A stretch of 64,000 nucleotides of DNA, from positions 2,046,001 to 2,110,000 of the forward strand of contig NZ_CP091056.1 of NCBI RefSeq assembly GCF_021535045.1, written 5' to 3'. Both the position numbers and the translations under genes were made by a program. The stretch is from Ornithinimicrobium sp. INDO-MA30-4 (GTDB lineage: Bacteria > Actinomycetota > Actinomycetes > Actinomycetales > Dermatophilaceae). Below are positions 18,059-27,672 of the stretch, piece by piece. Every line of letters starts with the position of its first letter. The stretch's first letter is position 1. Below the pieces are notes generated by a model. That model saw nothing but the letters and a program-made list of their open reading frames with translations, was not told the origin of the DNA and ran no database searches.

Positions 18059-20097
18059 GCGACGAGACACAGGCATCTTCAGGACCAGACAAAGACTCTG
18101 GCGACGGATTCGTTGAGCCAAGGGTTCTCGGTGGCCGCTATGAGGTCGGCGAGTTGATCGGCCGTGGCGGTATGGCTGAAGTGCACGTTGGTCACGACCT
18201 GCGACTCGGGCGTGCTGTCGCCATCAAGATTTTGCGCTCTGACCTCGCTCGCGACACCAGCTTTTGGCGCGCTTCCGGCGCGAGGCCCAAGCAGCAGCAG
18301 GCCTAAACCACCCTCAATCGTTGCTGTCTACGACTCGGGCGAACAAGTTGCCTACGAGAGTGGCGGCGCACCCGTCCAAGTGCCCTACATCGTGATGGAA
18401 CATGTCGAGGGCCGCACGCTGCGTGACCTGCTCAACGAGGAAAAAGTCATTGAGGCGGATGAGGCTGCTCGCATCACTGCAGCCACGCTTTCAGGTCTGG
18501 ACTATGCCCACTCCAAGGGCATCGTGCACCGCGACATCAAGCCTGCCAACGTGATGGTCACTCGTGGCGGAGCGGTCAAGGTCATGGACTTTGGCATCGC
18601 CCGCGCGCTGGCCGACACGGCGGCAACCATGACGCAACCCAAGCCGTCTTGGGCACTGCCCGCTACCTCTCGCCCGAGCAAGCCCAGGGCCAAGACGTCG
18701 ATGCTCGATCCGACCTCTACTCGACCGGTTGCATGCTTTACGAGTTGCTGTGTGGCCGCACACCGTTCCAAGGCGACCCCGTTTCGCTGGTCTATCAGCA
18801 CTTGGGCGAAACCCCGAAGGCGCCGTCGACCCACCACGAGGACTTGCCCAAGGCCCTAGACGCGATTGCGCTGCATGCCCTGGAGAAGACTCCCCAGGCC
18901 CGCTATCAAAGCGCTGGCGAGTTCCGTGACGATTTGATCTCTGCCCGAACGGGCGGGCGCATCTCCTCTGGCGCTCAACGCAGTTTGTCCCGCATTGCCG
19001 GTGGCGCTGCTGCTGCGGCCGCTGCTGGAGGTGCTGCTGCTGCGCTGGCTTCCTCGGGCGGGTCTGCGACCGAGGTCGTCGGCGTTCCCGTCACCAGTGA
19101 ACCGACCATGGATCTCCCCGCTCGGCGCGAGATGCGCGCCGCTAGCGCGGTCCCCGCCACGAACCCGCCTGCCCCAGGCACACCGACGGGGTATGACGGT
19201 TATGAGCGGACGGACGAGATTCCAGTTCGCGAGGAGCGCCATAGCGGTGGAGTTTGGGTGATGAGCGCGCTTGGTCTCATTGCTCTGGCCGCAGTTGGCT
19301 TTATTGTCTGGCAAGTCTGGTTCAACCAAGCTGAGCCGGTCGCACAGACCGCCGTCCCCTATGTCCTCACCGATCAAGAGGATGTTGCCGTCGGCAAGCT
19401 GGAAGCGGCTGGCCTGACTCCGCAAGTGACCCAGGAGGCTAGTGACGACCCGGAGGGCACCGTTATCGAGCAGGACCCGGGCGCTAACTCGCAGGTGGAC
19501 CCCAACTCTATTGTTGACCTGGTGATCTCCAGCGGGCCAGATGCCATCACCATCCCTGATGTTGAGGGCTTCCAGGAGGATGCTGCGCGCACCCGCCTTG
19601 AGTCAGACAACCTCAAGGTTGCTAGTTCTGCCGACGAGGAAGATGACGTCAACTACGCGGCCGGCGAGGTTATCCGCACTGAACCTGCCGCTGGTGAAGA
19701 GATCAGCCCCGACGATGACGTCACCCTGGTGATCGCCAGCGGTCAAGCCGAAGTGCCCAATGTGGTTGGCCAGCCAGCGGGAGAAGCCGTCAGCGACTTG
19801 CGCGACCAAAAACTTGAGGTTGCCACCACCTACCGGGAGTCTTCTGAGTCGGCACCAAATACGGTGCTTGAGCAATCAGTGACCCCTGGAGATGTCGTCG
19901 ACTACGGCACCGAGGTGACCATCATCGTGGCTCAAGCTCCGCCGGAGACTGAGACGGTCACGTTGACGCCAACCCCGACGCCCACACCAACGCCGATTCC
20001 ATCGCCGGACCCGACTCCATCGCCGGATCCGACTCCGACAGAAGACCCCACGCCGGACCCGACGCCCACGCCGACCGATGAAGAGCCAACTCCGTAG
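18055..20097 (+). CDS. pknB: PASTA-domain Ser/Thr protein kinase, PknB-like (three frame breaks)
   Basis: Membrane kinase sensing muropeptides/lipid II and controlling growth and division. ATG 18055 overlaps the pbpA stop. The catalytic domain shows LIGRGGMAEVH, VAIKIL, VHRDIKPANVM, MDFGIARA and GTARYLSPEQAQG; breaks near 18275, 18308 and 18640 interrupt it, each fixed by one base. An Ala-rich stretch, a transmembrane helix (VMSALGLIALAAVGFIVWQ) and three PASTA repeats follow (starting VPYVLTDQ, ITIPDVEG and VPNVVGQP). The tail of about 45 residues is a Pro-Thr/Asp-rich repeat, probably spanning the wall. Mycobacterial PknB has four PASTA domains; three are seen here. Confidence 0.93.
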
Positions 20098-20125
20098 TCA
20101 GGAGCTGACGGCAAGCGAAAGCGCC

Positions 20126-20945
20126 TCAGCGAGTGTCGAGCCGTGCCACGTCGGGCTCCGTCAGGATCTCGACATGCTCAGGTCGGAACGAGCCAGAATA
20201 GGCAGGCATCTCAATATCGTCCTTGGACTCAACGAGGTAGCCCAACCAAGCTCTTGTGCCCAGCCTCGGTAGTTAGCAACAACCGGGTCTTGGACCAGGG
20301 CTGAGCTCATCCCGGCTGGATCGCCAATGGCGGTGATCGTGTAGGGCGGTGAATACACGCGGCCTTGCAAATACAGGGTGTTTCCACACAGCGAATGGCA
20401 CTCGTGCCGACGATGCGTTGACCTTGAATCATCATGCCCTCGGCGCCACCGGCCCAAAGGGCGTTGACGACGCTCTGCACATCCTGCTGGTGCACGACGA
20501 CGTCATCAACCGTGAACCCGTTGGGCAGGGTCTCAAGGGTGTAGCCAGCATCATCAAGGGTGACAGTCACACCAGGCCCAGTGATCGGGCCCAACCCCAC
20601 CGACGGGGCCAAATCATCTGCTTGATCCGTCGCGCTGACCTGCTGGGTCGAAGCGTCCTTGGCCTTCGTTAACTGATCGACTTCATCGCGCAGAGACGAT
20701 GCATCGCCACTGAGCGTCTCAACTTTGTCCGCGCGCTGCTGAATGAGCGAAGGCAGGTCAACTGGGTCTTCACCGAAGTCAGTGACATACGCCAGGGAAG
20801 CCGAAGTGCCAAATAAGAGTCCGGCTCCGAGGGCCATCACCGGAACGGCAACCCGCCACACACTGCTGCGGGTCGCCTTGTCCGTGGCCTGCTCGCTATC
20901 GGGCCGGCCAGCACTGGACTGCGGGGTGCTCAACTCGTCATTCAT
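20126..20945 (-). CDS. DUF881 family protein (two frame breaks)
   Basis: DUF881 proteins (YlxW-like) are conserved next to crgA in Actinobacteria and are thought to act at the envelope or division site; the biochemical role is unknown. Start ATG 20945 (MNDELSTPQ) has GAAGG upstream. One membrane helix (VAVPVMALGAGLLFGTSASLAY) is followed by a coiled coil (LIQQRADKVETLSGDASSLRDEVDQ, read in two parts) and the conserved LGPITGPGVTVTLDDA and VVHQQDVQSVVNALW. Breaks near 20375 and 20250 hide the C-terminus GRVYSPPYTITAIGDP and VESKDDIEMPAYSG, which ends at 20126. Convergent with pknB. Confidence 0.87.
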
Positions 20946-21055
20946 ACCCTTCCAGAGTACGCCGATGAGGCCAATCGACGCGCCCAACCAGTATCCTGGA
21001 CTCCCCACCGCTCTATCGCCCCGGCGAAAGCACCCCAAGACCAGGAGTCATCACC

Positions 21056-21337
21056 GTGCCCGAGTCATCTGGCAGCCCAGCCAAGACGCCGAAGAATTCT
21101 GGCAACCCGGCTAACCGTCGCGAGGCCAAGGGCCGCCCAGAGCCCAAGAAACAACAGGTTGGCAACCCGTCTTGGTGGGTCCCCACCATGTCCGCGCTGA
21201 TGATCGCTGGCGTCATCTGGGTGGCCACGTTCTATATCTCAGAGGGCCTCTACCCCCTGACGATTGGCTACTGGAACCTCGCCATCGGCATGGGACTGAT
21301 CATGGCTGGGTTCTTTATGACCACGAAGTGGAAGTAG
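21056..21337 (+). CDS. crgA: Cell division protein CrgA
   Basis: Small septation factor of Actinobacteria that interacts with FtsZ/FtsI-type division proteins and recruits the wall synthesis machinery. GTG 21056 starts a basic Pro/Lys-rich cytoplasmic tail. Two transmembrane helices follow (WWVPTMSALMIAGVIWVATF and LAIGMGLIMAGFFM), separated by the conserved YISEGLYPLTIGYWN. 93 residues, normal length and unbroken. It is divergent from DUF881, as usual in this region. Confidence 0.95.
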   Translation: MPESSGSPAKTPKNSGNPANRREAKGRPEPKKQQVGNPSWWVPTMSALMIAGVIWVATFYISEGLYPLTIGYWNLAIGMGLIMAGFFMTTKWK

Positions 21338-21356
21338 TTTCCCCAAACAAACGCAC

Positions 21357-21397
21357 GGTATCCCCAGTTGTCCACAAGGAGAGCTGGGGATACCTGT
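21357..21397 (+). terminator. Terminator after crgA
   Basis: Arms 21357-21367 (GGTATCCCCAG) and 21384-21394 are a perfect 11-bp inverted repeat, followed by TGTTTTTA. The loop contains a DnaA box (TTGTCCACA), so this element may double as part of the DnaA-box cluster. Confidence 0.75.
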
Positions 21398-21450
21398 TTT
21401 TATCCACACCCATGTCCAGATTCATCTACTGAGTCCACATGTTATCCACA
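21368..21450 (+). promoter_or_regulatory. DnaA-box cluster outside oriC
   Basis: Three same-orientation 9-mers lie in 83 bp: TTGTCCACA (21368-21376), TTATCCACA (21400-21408) and TTATCCACA (21442-21450). The last two match the classical perfect DnaA box and the first the actinobacterial variant. The third is embedded in an inverted repeat (GTTATCC...GGATAAC, 21441-21462). The cluster sits between the convergent crgA and rhomboid genes, about 31 kb from oriC, so it is not a gene promoter. A DnaA-titration or replication-control role is inferred. Confidence 0.65.
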
Positions 21451-21477
21451 GCGTGGGGATAACTACACTGGTGTAAC

Positions 21478-22398
21478 TCAGGCGAATCCAGCGGTGCCGA
21501 GCACCGCGTATACGCGCCAGGCAGCCAAACCCAGCAGCACCAGCACAATCAGTGCGTATGCGGGCCACTGCCACTTGCGGCGGCGCACGGCTTCTTCGTC
21601 GCGCCCCCGGGCCGCCGTCAACGCCAAGACTCCCGCGATCGCTGCACCAGTGACGGCACCGCCGAGGTGGGCTTGCCAGGCGATGTTGGGGATGATGAAG
21701 CCAATAGCCCCGTTGATCAGCAACAATGCAACGACGCCGCCGGTCTGTCGCTTCAGGTGCCAGTTCAACACGAGCATCGCACCGAACAAGCCAAAGACCG
21801 CACCGGAGGCTCCCAACGTCGGGGTGAACCACCCTTCGGGAGGCACTGCCAGCAAGAGGTAGCCCACCGATCCACCCAACCCGCTGATCAGATAGAGCAA
21901 CGCAAAGCGCAGTCGGCCCAGCAACGGCTCGAGGTATCCACCAACGATGAACAACGCATACATGTTGAACCCAATGTGCAGAAAGCCGTTGGGGTTGTGG
22001 ATAAACGCCGCGGTCAACATCCGCCAGGGCTCCGTGCCAGCTTGGATGGGCACAAACCACAACTCTGACGTCACTGCCGGGTTGATTCGCTGGCCAATAT
22101 AGAGCAGCACGCAGATGCCGATGATCGTCCACGAGACCAACGGGCGCTGGTCAGCGCGCGGGGTGACGCCAAACCTCGAGGTGACTCTCGGCGCCTGTTT
22201 CGTCGACTCCGCGACGCAATCAACGCACTGCACTCCCACGGCAGCTTGTCGCTGACACGATGGACAGGTGGGTCGGTTGCACCGCTGACACCTGACATAC
22301 GCGACCTCATTGGGGTGGCGGGGGCAGACAGGAGGGCTAGCGGGCTCGCCTGGTGCCCCTGAGGCAGATTCAGTCACGACGTTTCGCCTATCGCTCAA
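21478..22398 (-). CDS. Rhomboid-family intramembrane serine protease with N-terminal zinc ribbon
   Basis: Cleaves transmembrane substrates inside the bilayer. The N-terminal 65 residues contain a CxxH/CxxC set (CPRHPNEVAYVRCQRC, CPSCQ and CVDC) resembling a B-box-like zinc ribbon seen on many actinobacterial rhomboids. Six to seven membrane helices follow, with AAFIHNPNGFLHIGFNMYAL, the catalytic serine in TLGASGAVFGLFG and the catalytic histidine in WQAHLGG. 306 residues, unbroken. The substrate is unknown. The gene commonly sits beside the cyclophilin gene, as here. Confidence 0.92.
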   Translation of the reverse strand: MSDRRNVVTESASGAPGEPASPPVCPRHPNEVAYVRCQRCNRPTCPSCQRQAAVGVQCVDCVAESTKQAPRVTSRFGVTPRADQRPLVSWTIIGICVLLYIGQRINPAVTSELWFVPIQAGTEPWRMLTAAFIHNPNGFLHIGFNMYALFIVGGYLEPLLGRLRFALLYLISGLGGSVGYLLLAVPPEGWFTPTLGASGAVFGLFGAMLVLNWHLKRQTGGVVALLLINGAIGFIIPNIAWQAHLGGAVTGAAIAGVLALTAARGRDEEAVRRRKWQWPAYALIVLVLLGLAAWRVYAVLGTAGFA

Positions 22399-22403
22399 AC
22401 AGC

Positions 22404-22436
22404 GAGAGCGCCGAGTTATCCGAACTCGGCGCTCTC
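22404..22436 (-). terminator. Hairpin between cyclophilin and rhomboid genes
   Basis: A perfect 14-bp inverted repeat (22404-22417 and 22423-22436) with a 5-nt loop lies 14 bases after the cyclophilin stop. The following TGTTTGAG is only weakly T-rich. It separates the two minus-strand genes and reaches close to the rhomboid start. Confidence 0.65.
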
Positions 22437-22449
22437 ATCAAAAGGTAGA

Positions 22450-22971
22450 TCAGGACTCGTCGACCGAGACCCGCTCGATCACAACTGGGTCGACAGGCTT
22501 GTCGTTGCGGCCGGTCTGGACTGCACCGATGGCGTCGACAACGGCCTTGCTGGCCTCGTCGGCAACCTCACCAAAGATGGTGTGCTTGCCCTGCAACCAC
22601 GGGGTGGCCTCTAGCGTGATGAAGAACTGAGAACCGTTGGTGCCCTTGCCCATGCGCTTGCCCGCGTTGGCCATCGCGAGGATGTAAGGGCCACCGAAGG
22701 TGTGGTCGGGGCTGATCTCGTCGTCAAAGGTGAAGCCTGGTCCGCCCATGCCCTCACCGAGCGGGCAGCCGCCCTGGATCATGAAGCCCGGGATGATCCG
22801 GTGGAAGTTCAGACCATCGAAGAACGGCGTGGGGTTGGTACGGCCCGCGTCATCCTTGTAGTCCAGCGACCCCTGGGCCAGACCGACGAAGTTGGCGACC
22901 GTCTTGGGCGCTGCATCCGCAAAAAGCGTCAGCGCGATGTCACCGTGGTTGGTATGCAAAGTCACGTTCAT
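22450..22971 (-). CDS. ppiA: Peptidyl-prolyl cis-trans isomerase, cyclophilin type
   Basis: Accelerates proline isomerisation in protein folding. Cytoplasmic, no signal peptide. The start at ATG 22971 has GGGAGG at -10 and gives MNVTLHTNHGDIALTLF. Cyclophilin motifs are all present: NFVGLAQG, FHRIIPGFMIQGG with the catalytic Arg and Phe, LAMANAGKRMGKGTNGSQFFI and WLQGKHTIFGEV. 173 residues, normal length, unbroken. The PpiA gene near the origin is a conserved actinobacterial arrangement. Confidence 0.93.
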   Translation of the reverse strand: MNVTLHTNHGDIALTLFADAAPKTVANFVGLAQGSLDYKDDAGRTNPTPFFDGLNFHRIIPGFMIQGGCPLGEGMGGPGFTFDDEISPDHTFGGPYILAMANAGKRMGKGTNGSQFFITLEATPWLQGKHTIFGEVADEASKAVVDAIGAVQTGRNDKPVDPVVIERVSVDES

Positions 22972-23083
22972 GTCGACTATCCTCCCACGCGAAAGACCCC
23001 AGCCCCAGCGTAGGGTGGTGACAAAGTGGATTAGCACCCCACAACAAGGCAGAATAGACATATAAATCCACGAGGAGGGTTCA

Positions 23084-23880
23084 GTGTTCTTTCGCACAAA
23101 ATCCGAGAAGGCCACCGATAAGGCTGTCTCCCGCGCCACCGAAGCCAAAGAGTCGGCCGTCGAGGCCGGGACTCAAGCAACCGACAGCATCCGCGCCGCC
23201 GCTGTGTCGGTCCTAAATTCTGTCTCTGAGGCTGTCGCCCCCAAGGCTGAGCACGCATCCGAGGTCGTTAAGGAGCGCACAGCTAAGGCTCGTGAGGCTG
23301 CTGCCGACCGCGCTGCTGAAGCACGCGAAGAGGCTGCAGATCGTACCTCCCACTTCCGCTCAGCTGCCACCGAACGAGCGACTAGCGCTCGGGACCGGGC
23401 AGTGAGCAACCCAGACAAGGGCATCGACAGCGCTGTGCCCAGGGCTCAGGAGCGCATCGGCGCTGCTGGCAAGTCCATTGACTCCGCTGTTGACTCAGCG
23501 CGCGACACGCTGATCGACGACTTGCTGCCCCGGCTGCAAGAGATGCTCGGCAACGTCCAGTCCGGCAAGGACGACATCCTGGCCCGCACTGACGGCCCGA
23601 TCGCTACGGTCACCGGTGCACCCAAGGCTAAGAAAAGAAGGGCAGCGCGCTGCTGACCTTCGGTGTCCTGGCCGCGGTGGGCGCTGCTGTCGCGTATGTC
23701 GTCAGCCAGAAGAAGGACGAGCCTGAGGTTGACCCGTGGGCTGGCTCCACTGGCGAAACCGAAGCCACTGTCGAGGCGCCTGAGGTTGACCCTGCTGAGG
23801 TCACCACCGAGCCTGCCGCAGTCGAGGTAACCGAGATTGCAGACGCTGACCAGGACAAGGCAGACGACGCAAAGAACTGA
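23084..23880 (+). CDS. Coiled-coil, single-span membrane protein, DUF5324-like (one frame break)
   Basis: Starts at GTG 23084 after GAGGAGG. The first 150 residues are an almost continuous charged Ala/Glu/Arg helix with apolipoprotein-like repeats (ATDKAVSRATEAKESAVEAG; AREAAADRAAEAREEAADR). An amphipathic segment (LLPRLQEMLG) and a break near 23635 follow; one added base gives KKKGSALLTFGVLAAVGAAVAY, a transmembrane helix. The acidic tail (DEPEVDPWAG, EVDPAEVTTEPA) ends the protein at about 265 residues. The layout and position near crgA/ppiA resemble DUF5324 proteins. Function unknown; a membrane-shaping or scaffold role is only a guess. Confidence 0.72.
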
Positions 23881-23930
23881 GTAGGACAGCCCACCTGGTT
23901 TTAACTCCTCGGAGTTGAGCCAAGGGTCGA

Positions 23931-23965
23931 AGCGGGTCAAACCTTGAGGGGTTTGGCCCGCTTTT
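23931..23965 (+). terminator. Rho-independent terminator after the coiled-coil gene
   Basis: Arms AGCGGGTCAAACC (23931-23943) and GGTTTGGCCCGCT (23950-23962) pair over 13 bp with one G-T, then TTTT. It starts 51 bases after the stop codon at 23880. Confidence 0.85.
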
Positions 23966-23969
23966 GTGT

Positions 23970-24317
23970 CTTTTGAGGCCCGGCAGGACGGACAGTATGC
24001 GACCGTCCCAATTGTCGATCGAGACACTGCTTTGGCCTTCTCGGGCGGACGACAAACTCTCCCCATCTAGGTCGAAGACCTTACTCCTGGCCAAGCAATG
24101 GTCTTGCTGTTGTCCCTTACAGCACCGGCGATTACGCAACGAGGAATCGGGAGATCGGGAAACGGCATTGTTTCACTCCATTTTCGGGCCCGATTTCTTA
24201 ATTTTCTGTCTGTCTCAGCCACCAGCGCGCCTCGCCCCAATAGTCACTCCATTCTCATAGGCTTGACGTAAGGGCAGTCGATGGGCGACTTCTCCTGTGC
24301 CAGAAAGGAGTCAGTCG
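23970..24317. other. Non-coding gap upstream of the acyltransferase gene
   Basis: About 350 bases without a convincing gene on either strand: short frames lack start signals and family features. It contains a 6-bp hairpin (GGACGG...CCGTCC near 23988-24010) and a T-rich stretch near 24170-24215. The long leader could carry the acyltransferase promoter, but I cannot define hexamers with confidence. Confidence 0.5.
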
Positions 24318-26407
24318 ATGACTTCACCTGCCCGGGGCGAGCCGTCCGGGCCAGTTGACCTCTCGCCTGGCCCCACGGCGCCGCCTCAGGCACCACTGCG
24401 AGCGCCGACGCCTATCCAACAGGCACGAAAACTGACCCCGCCGGGGGCCAACCGGCGCCCGTGAAGCCCAAGCGGCGCGGCCCCCGTGGCCCCAGTGACC
24501 TCACCCCGCGCCTGGGCCACATCCCCGGTCTGGACGGCATACGGGCGATCGCCATTCTTGCGGTGCTGATCTATCACTTCACGCCCAGCGCGCTTCCCGG
24601 TGGTTTTCTCGGCGTTGACGTGTTCTTTGTCGTATCTGGCTTCCTGATCACCACGCTTTTGCTTCGAGACGTTGCAAAACACGGACGAATCAACCTAGGC
24701 CAGTTCTGGCTGCGCCGCACACGCCGATTACTGCCCGCATTGATCACGGTCGTCATTACCTGTGTTGCGCTCTCCGAATTCTCGGCGGGGACCTGCTCGT
24801 CGGCATCACTCGTCAAACCATTGGTGCGCTGACTTTTAGCACCAACTGGGTCGAGATCTCGGCTGGATCGAGCTATTTCAATTCCACCTCGCCACAACTC
24901 TTTGTGAACTTCTGGTCGTTGGCGGTCGAGGAGCAGTTCTACCTCCTCTGGCCGTTCGTTTTGGTGGCGGTCTTGGGCTTCACCGCTCAGGCGAGACAAC
25001 GTGTCGGCATCGCCTTGGCGCTGGCCTTTGTTTCTGCCTCGTTTATGGCGTTGCTCTATGTCCCAGGCGCTGACGCCACTCGGGTTTACTACGGCACAGA
25101 CACCCATGCCTTCGGGTTGATGCTCGGCGCCGCCCTTGCCTTCGCCTGGGCCTCACCCACCCGCGCCGGCCTCCACCACCCAGTCTGGCGCCAACATCGC
25201 CACTGGTTTGTGGGCACGGCAATGGTCACCCTGGCCGCCTGCATGCTCCTGCTTTCCCAGAGTTCACCGATCACCTTCCGCGGTGGCATCTTGCTCGCGA
25301 GCCTCGCTACTGTCGTGCTCATCGCCGGACTGCTGGAGTATGGCGGGACCTGGCGTCGCGTGATGTCGATCCCGCTCCTCGGCTGGCTCGGCAGCCGGTC
25401 GTATGGACTTTATCTGTGGCATTGGCCCGTGCTGATCATCGTCGCCACCCTGGTCCCCTATGCGAATGGCACTCTCCGGGGGGCGGCTGCGCTCACCATG
25501 TCGCTACTCATCACATTGGCCCTCACTGAGGTCAGCTACCGCCTCATTGAGACCCCCATTCGCCAGCAAGGCTTCGCAGCGGCACTTCGTGCCGGAATCA
25601 CGTGGTTTGGCACCCTTGGGCCAACAACCGCGTGCCTCGGTTGGCCGCTGGGGCGGTCGTCGTCATGCTGCTGCTGACGGCAGCGGCCCTCTTCACTGCA
25701 CCCGAGAAGTCCGAGACCCAGCAGCAGATTGAAACTGCCGAGGCGGCGTTGGCAGAGCAATCTCAGGGTGGCCCCGCCCCGGCTACGACGCCGCCAAGCG
25801 ACGCCACATCTGAACAATCACAGCAGGTCAGCACCGAGGACGCCGTAGAAGCCGACAACGACGCAGGCGCCGCGCGCGATGACTGGGACTACAGCCAGGA
25901 CGAGGATGGGTTATGGGTCCCCTCCGGTGAAGACATCACCGCAATCGGCGACTCGTTGGTTGTCACCAGCGCTGATGGGTTGACCTACCGCTTTCCAGAG
26001 ATGAACTACGCCGCTAAATCCAACCGGCAATGGAAGGACGCCCTCGCCGTTGTCGAGCAGGCGGACGCAGATGGAGTCTTGCGAGACAACGTGATCCTGC
26101 ACTTCGGCACGAATGCGGGTGTGGACGCCGACCAGACGCGAGCGGTGCTTGATGCGCTCGGTGCTGATCGCCACGTGGTGCTGATGAACCTCTATGGAAG
26201 TTCGTCCTTTATCCCCGACTCCAACGACCAACTGAACGACATTGCGGCTAAATACCCCAATGTGGTGATCGGCGATTGGCAGGCGGCGGCAACCGCGCAG
26301 CCAGAGACGCTGCAGTCAGATCGCATCCACCCCGATATCGACGGGATGCATTGTACGCGCAAGCCGTGGCTGAAGGATTCGACAGCCTCTACGAGTTGTC
26401 GCAATAG
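24318..26407 (+). CDS. OatA-like acyltransferase: Acyl_transf_3 membrane domain plus SGNH domain (several frame breaks)
   Basis: Probably transfers acetyl groups across the membrane onto a cell-wall polymer. ATG 24318 has AAAGGAG 7 bases upstream. A Pro-rich cytoplasmic head precedes the acyltransferase-3 domain: LDGIRAIAILAVLIYHF with the key His, GFLGVDVFFVVSGFLIT, RRTRRLLPA, then FWSLAVEEQFYLLWPF and YGLYLWHWPVLII. An acidic linker leads to the extracellular SGNH domain with AIGDSLVV (catalytic Ser) and DRIHPDIDGMH (Asp-His). Breaks lie near 24455, 24790, 25600 and 26350; the last restores LYAQAVAEGFDSLYELSQ. Repaired length is about 697 residues, in the OatA range. Substrate (peptidoglycan or another glycan) is not determined. 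Confidence 0.87.
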
Positions 26408-26452
26408 CGCCAAAACACCCCACCTGGCGGAGCACGGTGGGACAGTTAGCGG

Positions 26453-27672
26453 GTGAACATTGTCTTCGTAGAGCCACACTTCCCGAAGAATCAGCGCGAG
26501 TTCGCCAGGGCGCTGGCGGAGGCTGGTGCCTTTGTCATCGGCATCGGCGAAACCCCCTGGGATTATCTCGACGACGAGTTGCGTGGTTGGTTGGGCCACT
26601 ACGAGCAAGTGGGCTCGGTGACGAACGTTGATGAGATGACCGCCAAGGTCCGCGGCCTGCAGAGTTGGCTGTGGATCGATCGGTTGGAAGCCACCATTGA
26701 GTCACACACCATGCCGGCCGCCTTGGTGCGGGAAGCAACCGGGATCCCCGGTGTTTCGGTGCACACAACATACCTGTGCCGAGACAAGCCATCGATGAAG
26801 GCGGCACTGCGTGAGGTTGGGGTGCCGACGGCTGCGTCGATCGCTGCTAGTTCGCTGCAGGAGATCAAGGATTTCGCTGCTCAGGTTGGCTACCCCTGAT
26901 CCTCAAGCCACGCGACGGCGCGGGGGCTGCCGCAACGAGTCGGGCCGACAACGACACCGAGCTTGACCAGGCCCTCAGCCAGTTTGGCCCAGGTGTGACG
27001 TCGATTGCCGTCGAAGAGTTCGTTGAGGGCCACGAAGGCTTCTACGACACCATCAGCATCAACGGCGAACCCGTCCTTGATTTCGCCTCGCACTACTTCC
27101 CAGGTGTGCTTGAGGCCATGCGTACCCGTTGGATTTCGCCGCAATACATCACCACCAACCGTATTGAGGGTGGTGGGTTGTACGACCAACTGCGCGAGAT
27201 GGGCCGTCGCGTCAATGCCGCCCTGGGCATCGAAACCGCAGCCACTCACATGGAATGGTTCGATGGGCCCAAGGGGCTGAAGTTCAGCGAGATCGGCGCG
27301 CGCCCGCCCGGTGTTGGCTGCTGGGATCTCTACAGCGCCGCCAACGACATCGACGTATATCGTGCCTGGGCCGAAGCCATCCTCTACAACGGCACGGATA
27401 TCCGCCCCAGCCGCAGCCACTCCGCCGGCATCATCGCCTTGCGCCCCGAAAGCGATGGCAACATCAGTGGCTACGCGGGCCTTGAGGATGTCGAGAACCG
27501 CTTGGGTCGGTGGATCATGGACGCCCACATCCCGAGCGCTGGCACCCTGACGCAGCCCATCGAGAATGGCTACATGGCCAATGCCTGGGTGCGAATGCGT
27601 CACCCCGACTACGACGTTCTGCACGACATGCTCGACGACGTCGGCCGATCGGTGCATGTACATGTCGGCTGA
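26453..27672 (+). CDS. ATP-grasp ligase-like protein (one frame break)
   Basis: ATP-grasp enzymes join a carboxylate to an amine or thiol through an acyl-phosphate. GTG 26453 begins VNIVFVEPHFPKNQREFARAL, the pre-ATP-grasp fold. The ATP lid is split by a break near 26896, and adding one C gives GYPLILKPRDGAGAAAT. The metal-binding end FSEIGARPPGVG matches the usual E-x-N/G-x-R-P-G pattern. Repaired length is about 406 residues. Its stop overlaps the next start and the three genes to 29783 form one operon. It resembles carboxylate-amine ligases acting on peptides or amino acids, but no substrate can be named. Confidence 0.82.

Noticed and set aside
19932-20114. Minus-strand ORF of Gly-Val repeats
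   Set aside because: It is the complement of the Pro-Thr repeat tail of pknB.
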